A DNA stretch of 7,187 nucleotides from Acidimicrobiaceae bacterium (GTDB lineage Bacteria; Actinomycetota; Acidimicrobiia; Acidimicrobiales; Palsa-688). Of the stretch, positions 1 to 3,716 are shown in pieces. A program made the translations under genes and the position numbers. The stretch's first letter is position 1; each line of letters starts with the position of its first letter. Where the stretch lies: the NCBI GenBank assembly GCA_003156795.1, contig PMHU01000163.1, positions 29,564 through 36,750 of the forward strand, written 5' to 3'. The notes beneath the pieces were generated by a model. It had not been told where the DNA came from. It did not search any database and saw nothing but the letters and a program-made list of their open reading frames with translations.

Positions 1-608
1 ACCTTCCACATCATCGACAGGAAGTTTTCGGAGAAAGTCAGGCTGTTGTCCGGATAGACGAACGGCATGCCCCGGCTGTAGCGGTATGACGCCGCGGCCA
101 GCGTGGGTACTTTGGCGATCAGCCGCACGATCTGGCCGGCCCGAACCTCGGGGTTCTCGATCTCCTTGGCCTCAGGGTAGAAGGTGGACAGAGCCGCGAT
201 CCCGGAGACCAGCATTCCCATCGGGTGGGCGTCGTAGTGGAAGCTATCGACGAACCGCTTCCGGAAATTCTCGTGGATGTAGGTGTGGTAGCGGATGTCG
301 TTGGTCCACGCGTCCAACTGTGTGGCGTCGGGCAGCGCACCGTGGACAAGGAGATAGGCCACCTCCAAGTACGTCGACTGGGCCGCAAGCTCGTCAATCG
401 GGTAGCCCCGGTAGCGAAGTATCCCGGCGTCGCCGTCGAGGTACGTGATCGAGCTGGAAGTGAGCGCGGTGGTCATAAACGCAGGGTCGTAGAACCAGAT
501 TCCGGGGAGCAGCTTGCGGAACTCCTCCGCAGACACCCCGCCGTCGGTGATCGGGATCTCGACTACCTCCCCAGTGCGGTTGTCAGTCACCGTGATGGAT
601 TCAGCCAC
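1..608 (-). CDS. gltA: Citrate synthase, N-terminal part (gene runs off the left edge)
   Basis: Citrate synthase condenses acetyl-CoA with oxaloacetate to give citrate, the entry step of the cytosolic TCA cycle. Reading the minus strand from GTG at 608-606 gives 202 open codons to the window edge. The hallmark stretch is at residues 54-75 (ITYLDGDAGILRYRGYPIDE), followed by LEVAYLLVHG (81-90), the HENF segment (112-115), DAHPMGML (126-133), STFYPEAK (141-148), LIAKVPTLAA (163-172) and YPDNSL...NFLSMMWK (185-202). These match actinobacterial-type GltA closely. The catalytic histidines and aspartate of the family lie in the C-terminal half and are outside the window, so activity cannot be judged. 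GTG was chosen because the conserved N-terminus begins there and a purine run (GGGGGAG) sits just upstream, although its spacing is very short. A TTG 21 bases further upstream is in frame but less likely. The gene is divergent from the chorismate mutase gene. Confidence 0.95.
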   Translation of the reverse strand, partial: MAESITVTDNRTGEVVEIPITDGGVSAEEFRKLLPGIWFYDPAFMTTALTSSSITYLDGDAGILRYRGYPIDELAAQSTYLEVAYLLVHGALPDATQLDAWTNDIRYHTYIHENFRKRFVDSFHYDAHPMGMLVSGIAALSTFYPEAKEIENPEVRAGQIVRLIAKVPTLAAASYRYSRGMPFVYPDNSLTFSENFLSMMWK

Positions 609-740
609 TGCTCCCCCTATAGGAGACAAAGGAACGAACTCATGTCGAACGGCATGCTACCCCCACGCGACCAACCCATATCCTGGCGCCACCAGCCGGG
701 GCCGCTCGCAGCCCTCTCCATGATCAGGCATGATGCTCCA
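609..740. promoter_or_regulatory. Divergent upstream region between citrate synthase and chorismate mutase
   Basis: This 132-base spacer must hold the start signals of both flanking genes unless the chorismate mutase begins at 642. On the minus strand, TATAGG (621-616) lies 7 bases before the citrate synthase GTG and could be the -10 of a leaderless or nearly leaderless transcript; it overlaps the purine run that might instead act as Shine-Dalgarno. On the plus strand, AAAGGA (628-633) stands 8 bases before an ATG at 642. CATGAT occurs twice, at 719-724 and 729-734, and the second copy lies in the small palindrome GCAT-G-ATGC (728-736). I found no convincing -35 box on either strand. What is seen is the motifs; promoter function is inference. 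Confidence 0.4.
628..644 (+). promoter_or_regulatory. Candidate Shine-Dalgarno and alternative ATG for chorismate mutase
   Basis: AAAGGA (628-633) is followed after 8 bases by ATG (642-644), which is in frame with the chorismate mutase (99 bases before 741) with no stop between. This is the best-looking ribosome binding site in the region, and the start at 741 has none. Against it, the 33 added codons include CTA, ATA and AGG and have many A/T third positions near their end, unlike the body of the gene. The start is therefore unresolved. Confidence 0.4.
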
Positions 741-1034
741 ATGACCGACGCAGTCCCCGACCTGACCGAGATCAGACAGCAGATTGACGACGTCGACCAG
801 CGCCTCGTGGCGCTGCTGGCCGAGCGGGCCCGGTTGGTGGAGGGAGTCGTTCATTTCAAGCGGGCGCATCACATGGGCGTGGTAGATAGGGCTCGCGAAG
901 ATCGAATGCTGGCCCGCATCGCGGACCTGGCCAAAGAGGAAGGCGTCGACCCCAGGGTGGCCCAGCAGGTCCTGCGAACGATCATCGACGGCTTCACGCT
1001 GCTCGAGGTCGAGGAGCTCGGCCCGGACTCCTGA
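741..1034 (+). CDS. Chorismate mutase, AroQ (type II) class, monofunctional
   Basis: The protein should catalyse rearrangement of chorismate to prephenate, the first committed step to phenylalanine and tyrosine, in the cytosol. It has 97 residues, the size of a single all-helical CM_2 domain. Aligned by eye to the E. coli PheA mutase domain, the active-site residues are R12 (EcCM R11), R29 (R28), K40 (K39), D49 (D48), R52 (R51) and E53 (E52). The Q88 position is a glutamate, E89. No prephenate dehydratase, dehydrogenase or DAHP synthase domain is attached. The start at 741 begins just before the conserved first helix but has no Shine-Dalgarno sequence. In-frame ATGs at 720 and 642 are possible; the one at 642 has AAAGGA 8 bases upstream and would add 33 residues of atypical composition. 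The related isochorismate pyruvate-lyase PchB is an alternative, but the D49/R52/E53 set favours a mutase. Confidence 0.93.
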   Translation: MTDAVPDLTEIRQQIDDVDQRLVALLAERARLVEGVVHFKRAHHMGVVDRAREDRMLARIADLAKEEGVDPRVAQQVLRTIIDGFTLLEVEELGPDS

Positions 1035-1067
1035 GCGGGATACCTGACTCCTGAGTTGGATGGAGTC
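1026..1067. terminator. Possible shared terminator or repeat in the convergent gap (chorismate mutase / SDR)
   Basis: GACTCC (1046-1051) and GGAGTC (1062-1067) form a perfect 6-bp inverted repeat with a 10-base loop, lying 3' of both convergent genes. There is no T run on either side, so intrinsic termination is only a possibility. The 10-mer GACTCCTGAG occurs at 1026-1035, where it contains the chorismate mutase stop codon, and again at 1046-1055, exactly 20 bases later. This looks like a partly decayed 20-bp tandem duplication of the gene end. Confidence 0.3.
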
Positions 1068-1077
1068 AAACGCCAAG

Positions 1078-1818
1078 TCACCGGACTAGGTGAAGGCCAC
1101 TGTCGACGACCCAGACCTCCCCGGTCACGAGCGAGGACGTGACTTGCGCCATGACCACGGGCGCCACGTCCTCCGGGGTCGGCACTCGCCTTAGGGGCGT
1201 GATCGCACGGACCCCGACCTTGGCGTCGTGCCAATCGGCCGTCCATGGTGTGTCGACCAGTCCTGGAGCCACCGCGTTGACCCGGATCTCGGGCCCCAGG
1301 ACCGCCGCCAGCAAGCGGGTCTGATGATGGAGGCTGGCTTTGCTGCACGCGTACGGAATCGACGAGCCGGTCGGCCTGATCCCGGCCAGGGACCCGACGT
1401 TGACGATCACTCCGCCGTCTGGGGCGGCGCGTAGATAGGGGGCGGCCGCCGCGGTGAGCACGAACGGAGCTATGACGTTGGTGGCATAGATCTGGGCCCA
1501 AATCTCAGGCGTCGCCGCTTCAAGGTCACCGTGGGGTATCAGCCTGGTCGTGCCGGCGTTGTTGATCAGGACGTCCATCCGCCCGAACTCGTCCGCGATG
1601 GAGACGACCAGGGCGCGGGCTGCCTCGGGGTCGGACACGTCCGCTTGGCGGTAGACGCCGCCTATCTCCGCCGCCACCGCCTCGCCGGCGGCCACCGACG
1701 ATCTGGAGTTGACCACCACCTTCGCCCCTTGATGGGCGAGTGAGCGGGCGACCGCGGCGCCGATACCGCTGCTCGACCCGGTGACGAGCGCCACCCGCCC
1801 GCCGAGGCTCCCAGTCAT
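1078..1818 (-). CDS. Short-chain dehydrogenase/reductase (SDR), classical type
   Basis: This is a 246-residue NAD(P)-dependent oxidoreductase of the classical SDR family, normally a cytosolic tetramer. The Rossmann nucleotide motif TGSSSGIG is at 13-20, the cofactor-side acidic ADV at 59-61, NNAG at 86-89, and the catalytic tetrad is N114, S143, Y156 and K160 (Y-x3-K), with the PG loop at 185-186. The arginine after strand 2 (NSR, 37-39) hints at NADP(H) rather than NAD(H). It is complete and of normal length. It resembles FabG-like 3-oxoacyl or sugar/alcohol dehydrogenases, but the substrate cannot be read from sequence, and nothing nearby (no acyl carrier protein or fatty acid genes) supports a FabG role. 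The ATG at 1818 lies in the third copy of a 20-bp repeat and overlaps the stop of a 7-codon mini-ORF in an ATGA junction, so translational coupling to the upstream GNAT gene is likely. Confidence 0.96.
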   Translation of the reverse strand: MTGSLGGRVALVTGSSSGIGAAVARSLAHQGAKVVVNSRSSVAAGEAVAAEIGGVYRQADVSDPEAARALVVSIADEFGRMDVLINNAGTTRLIPHGDLEAATPEIWAQIYATNVIAPFVLTAAAAPYLRAAPDGGVIVNVGSLAGIRPTGSSIPYACSKASLHHQTRLLAAVLGPEIRVNAVAPGLVDTPWTADWHDAKVGVRAITPLRRVPTPEDVAPVVMAQVTSSLVTGEVWVVDSGLHLVR

Positions 1819-1838
1819 GCGTCGGGGCCCCCAGTCAT
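1815..1838 (-). other. Mini-ORF 2 (7 codons) in the stop-start relay
   Basis: ATG at 1838-1836 overlaps the stop of mini-ORF 1 and encodes MTGGPDA before TGA at 1817-1815. That stop overlaps the SDR ATG (1818-1816) by the same four-base ATGA. It links mini-ORF 1 to SDR by possible termination-reinitiation. Function as a peptide is not implied. Confidence 0.4.
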
Positions 1839-1858
1839 CCGTCGAGGCGCCCGGTCAT
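1835..1858 (-). other. Mini-ORF 1 (7 codons) in the stop-start relay
   Basis: ATG at 1858-1856 overlaps the GNAT stop (TGA 1857-1855) and encodes MTGRLDG before TGA at 1837-1835. That stop in turn overlaps the next ATG (1838-1836). The peptide mimics the SDR start (MTG) and the GNAT end (LDG versus LDA), as expected for a copy of the gene junction. A ribosome finishing GNAT could restart here. There is no evidence that the peptide itself has a role. Confidence 0.4.
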
Positions 1859-2295
1859 GCGTCGAGCTCGTAGCGGTACAGGTTCGTCTCCCTCAACTTG
1901 AACCCGAGCCGCTGGTAGAGCCGATTGGCGGCTTCCCTGGTAGGCCGCGACGTCAACTCGACGGTCCGGGCCCCGGCCGCGGCGGCGGCGTCGAGGGCGG
2001 CCCGGGTGAGATCCTCTCCACAACCCCGACCGCGCACGGAGTCAGACACGATCACGTCTTCGATCCACGCCCGCGCCCCGGTCGGGATCCGGAACAGGGC
2101 GAGGGTGAGGGTCCCCACGATCGGCCCGCCTGCGCCATCGCGGGCCAGGAAGAGCGTGGTTGCAGGAGAGTTCACCATCTCGGCCACTTCGGCAGCCGGG
2201 GGGGCGCTCGCCGACTTCGAAAGCAGGGGCAACAAGCGGCCGATGGCGTCGACCACCTCGGGAGTGGCCTCCGTGGCCGCCTCGATCACGAACAC
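1855..2295 (-). CDS. GNAT-family N-acetyltransferase
   Basis: This 146-residue acetyltransferase uses acetyl-CoA to acetylate an amine on an unknown acceptor. The segments typical of GNAT folds are TTLFLARD (46-53), IVGTLTLALFRIPTGARAWI (59-78), the acetyl-CoA pyrophosphate loop VRGRGCGE (87-94, R-G-x-G-x-G), VELTSRPTREAANRLYQRLG (112-131) and a C-terminal strand NLYRYEL (138-144). The AWIEDV and TSRPTREAANRLY blocks look like a conserved actinobacterial GNAT subgroup, recalled rather than searched. I chose GTG at 2295 because homology begins there; GTG at 2289 is also possible. An ATG at 2514 would make a longer frame but would overlap the MFS gene by 128 bases with proline-rich, unconserved residues. 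There is no Shine-Dalgarno; TACAGT 8 bases upstream suggests a possible leaderless start. The stop overlaps the first ATGA of the repeat relay leading to SDR. Confidence 0.9.
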   Translation of the reverse strand: MFVIEAATEATPEVVDAIGRLLPLLSKSASAPPAAEVAEMVNSPATTLFLARDGAGGPIVGTLTLALFRIPTGARAWIEDVIVSDSVRGRGCGEDLTRAALDAAAAAGARTVELTSRPTREAANRLYQRLGFKLRETNLYRYELDA

Positions 2296-2303
2296 GGGCG
2301 GGG

Positions 2304-2309
2304 ACTGTA
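2304..2309 (-). promoter_or_regulatory. Candidate -10 hexamer just before the GNAT start
   Basis: TACAGT, of the form TANNNT, ends 8 bases before the GTG at 2295. That would place the transcript start on or next to the start codon, as in actinobacterial leaderless mRNAs. No -35 box is seen. GNAT could thus have its own promoter inside the cluster. Chance occurrence of such a short motif is quite possible. Confidence 0.25.
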
Positions 2310-2323
2310 GCGGTTGCCGGCTG

Positions 2324-2368
2324 GGCCGGGCGGTGGGCCCCGTCGGGGCGGTCCCACCGATACCGGCC
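2324..2368 (-). other. Strong GC-rich hairpin in the MFS-GNAT spacer
   Basis: In plus-strand letters, GGCCGG (2324-2329) pairs with CCGGCC (2363-2368), CGGTGGG (2331-2337) with CCCACCG (2353-2359), and CCCC (2338-2341) with GGGG (2345-2348). This gives 17 base pairs with one small internal loop, one 4-base bulge and a 3-base loop. It lies between the MFS stop and the GNAT start on the minus-strand transcript. No U run follows, so it is not a classic intrinsic terminator. It could stabilise the MFS 3' end, attenuate readthrough, or be a by-product of high GC. Confidence 0.45.
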
Positions 2369-2386
2369 GTCGCCTCTGGCCCCGCC

Positions 2387-3634
2387 TCAGGCGGGCGCGG
2401 CGGCGGCCAGGTCAGGTGCGATTTGGGTGCGGAATCCAGGCAGCGCCACGGCCAACAGAGCGGCGCCGACCAGGCAGGCCACGCCGCCGGATACGACCGA
2501 AAATGAGGTTCCAAAGGCGTCCGCTACTCCGCCGGCTTCAAGATCTCCGAGTCGGGGACCACCTTGGACCACAGCTATCTGAATGGCCGAGAGCCGACCG
2601 CGAAGTGAGTCCGGTACCGCCGTTTGCAGGATCGTGCTGCGGAACACAGCCGACACCACGTCAGACCAGCCAGCCAGGGCGAGCAGGATCAGGGCGACCC
2701 ACAAAATCCTGACCAGACCGAAAGCGGTAACGGCGCCGCCCCACAGGATCACGGCGATGATCACGGCCCGGCCTTGGCGGCGGATCACCTTGACCCAGCC
2801 CGTCGTCAGGGCGCCGATCAGCGCCCCGGCACCCGGGGCGGCGTACAGAAAGCCGACGGCCTGCGCTCCGCCGTGGAAGAAGTTGAGACCCAGGGCCGGG
2901 AAAAGGGCGCGAGGCATGCCGAGGACCATGGCGTCGATGTCGAGTAGGTAAACGCCCTGGATGACCTGGCGGCCCTTGAGGTAGGAGAGCCCTTCGGCGA
3001 CGGACCGCCACCCCGCCGGGCCAGCCCCTTCGAGGGGTGGCTGCGGGCGCAGCGCGGTGACGCTCACAAACGACACCACGAAGGTGACGACGTCTATCCA
3101 GTACAGGAGGGACAGGCCTCCACCGGCGAGGATGAGCCCCGCAACAGACGGACCGACGACGATCCCGACCTGGAACTGCACCTGCCAGAGGGCGTAAGCA
3201 GCCGAAAGGTCGCCGGTCGGAAGCAGCCTCGGGATCGCCGCGTTGAAGGTAGGCCGGTCGAATCCGGCCAGGCCCCCGGCGGCCGCAGACAACGCGAACA
3301 AAGGCCACAGCTGCGGATGGCGCAGCCCGCCGTTGATGGCCAGGCCGGTGCTCGCGGTCGCGAAAAGGAACTCGGTGATCATGAGAACACGCCGCCGGTC
3401 GTGGGCGTCCGCGACGGATCCACCGATGAGCGAGCAGATCAACAACGGTCCGAGCTGGGCCAAGCTGACGAGGCCCACGTCGAGCGAGGAATGGGTCATC
3501 CGGTAGACCTGGTACGGAACAGCGACGGCGGTGAGCTGCGAGCCGAGAGTGGAAACGAGCTGCCCCGAGAAAATCAGCCGGAAGTCCCGTGAATGCCGCA
3601 GCGGGGCGAGGTCGACCAGGAGCCGGCGGGGCAC
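2387..3634 (-). CDS. MFS transporter, EntS/MFS_3-like drug or metabolite exporter
   Basis: This 415-residue integral inner-membrane protein belongs to the major facilitator superfamily, probably a proton-driven exporter of a small molecule. Successive hydrophobic stretches run the length of the protein, consistent with about 12 helices. The inter-helix 2-3 motif A reads GGSVADAHDRRRVL (71-84). FDRPTFNAAIPRLLP (125-139) and the C-half segment SDVVSAVFRSTILQTAVPDSLRGR (324-347, quoted in part) with GGPRLGDLEAG (358-368) are typical of the EntS-like branch. The length is normal for the family. The start is GTG at 3634; no Shine-Dalgarno is visible, but TAGCCT ends exactly 7 bases upstream. It lies 82 bases after the Lhr helicase stop and is followed by GNAT and SDR in the same direction. 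EntS itself exports enterobactin, but there is no siderophore gene here, so the substrate is unknown. Confidence 0.94.
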   Translation of the reverse strand: MPRRLLVDLAPLRHSRDFRLIFSGQLVSTLGSQLTAVAVPYQVYRMTHSSLDVGLVSLAQLGPLLICSLIGGSVADAHDRRRVLMITEFLFATASTGLAINGGLRHPQLWPLFALSAAAGGLAGFDRPTFNAAIPRLLPTGDLSAAYALWQVQFQVGIVVGPSVAGLILAGGGLSLLYWIDVVTFVVSFVSVTALRPQPPLEGAGPAGWRSVAEGLSYLKGRQVIQGVYLLDIDAMVLGMPRALFPALGLNFFHGGAQAVGFLYAAPGAGALIGALTTGWVKVIRRQGRAVIIAVILWGGAVTAFGLVRILWVALILLALAGWSDVVSAVFRSTILQTAVPDSLRGRLSAIQIAVVQGGPRLGDLEAGGVADAFGTSFSVVSGGVACLVGAALLAVALPGFRTQIAPDLAAAAPA

Positions 3635-3641
3635 GCGATTC

Positions 3642-3647
3642 AGGCTA
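3642..3647 (-). promoter_or_regulatory. Candidate -10 hexamer before the MFS start
   Basis: TAGCCT (TANNNT) ends at 3642, and seven bases (GAATCGC) separate it from the GTG at 3634. That is the spacing expected if transcription starts at the start codon. No good -35 box lies 16-19 bases upstream; TTGTCG at 3662-3657 is only 9 bases away. The absence of any Shine-Dalgarno makes a leaderless start plausible but unproven. Confidence 0.3.
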
Positions 3648-3681
3648 CCGGTGGCCCGACAACGCGAACCCGTCGATCACC

Positions 3682-3716
3682 GGCCCCGCCTTCACGGGCC
3701 TGGAGCCCTTGGGCTC
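3682..3716 (-). terminator. Inverted repeats directly after the lhr stop codon
   Basis: Immediately after the lhr TGA (3719-3717) comes the perfect palindrome GAGCCC-AA-GGGCTC (3716-3703). It is followed by a second inverted repeat, GGCCC (plus 3682-3686) with GGGCC (3696-3700). Both are GC-rich, and no U run follows. They could act as a weak or factor-assisted terminator between lhr and the MFS gene, or the 14-base palindrome could be a protein site. The position argues for 3'-end function; the short stems keep confidence low. Confidence 0.35.

Larger units (their letters stand above)
1807..1866 (-). repeat. Three tandem 20-bp repeats at the GNAT/SDR junction, each with an ATGA stop-start
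   Basis: Read on the minus strand, the copies are CTCGACGCATGACCGGGCGC (1866-1847), CTCGACGGATGACTGGGGGC (1846-1827) and CCCGACGCATGACTGGGAGC (1826-1807). Each pair matches at 17 of 20 positions. A degenerate fourth start (CTCGGCG) follows inside the SDR gene. The unit spans the last codons of GNAT (Leu-Asp-Ala-stop) and the first codons of SDR (Met-Thr-Gly). Because 20 is not a multiple of 3, each ATG runs into the TGA of the next copy's ATGA. The repeats and the overlapping codons are directly visible; tandem duplication as the origin is inference. Confidence 0.9.

Noticed and set aside
225..740. Upstream extension of the chorismate mutase frame into the citrate synthase gene
   Set aside because: Bases up to 608 are the antisense of well-conserved citrate synthase sequence, so the frame is open by chance. 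Only the part from 642 on is a credible extension.
869..1501. 210-codon minus-strand frame across chorismate mutase and SDR
   Set aside because: It is out of frame with the SDR and antisense to chorismate mutase, both of which have clear catalytic motifs. The translation is low-complexity and motif-free.
1925..2506. 193-codon plus-strand frame
   Set aside because: It is antisense to GNAT and the MFS C-terminus, is rich in Ala, Arg and Ser, and has no domain.
2296..2514. Longer GNAT reading from ATG at 2514
   Set aside because: It would overlap the MFS C-terminus by 128 bases. The added residues are Pro/Ala/Gly-rich without GNAT homology, and the family N-terminus fits GTG at 2295.
3657..3662. 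TTGTCG as a -35 box for the MFS gene
   Set aside because: Only 9 bases separate it from the TAGCCT hexamer, far from the usual 16-19.
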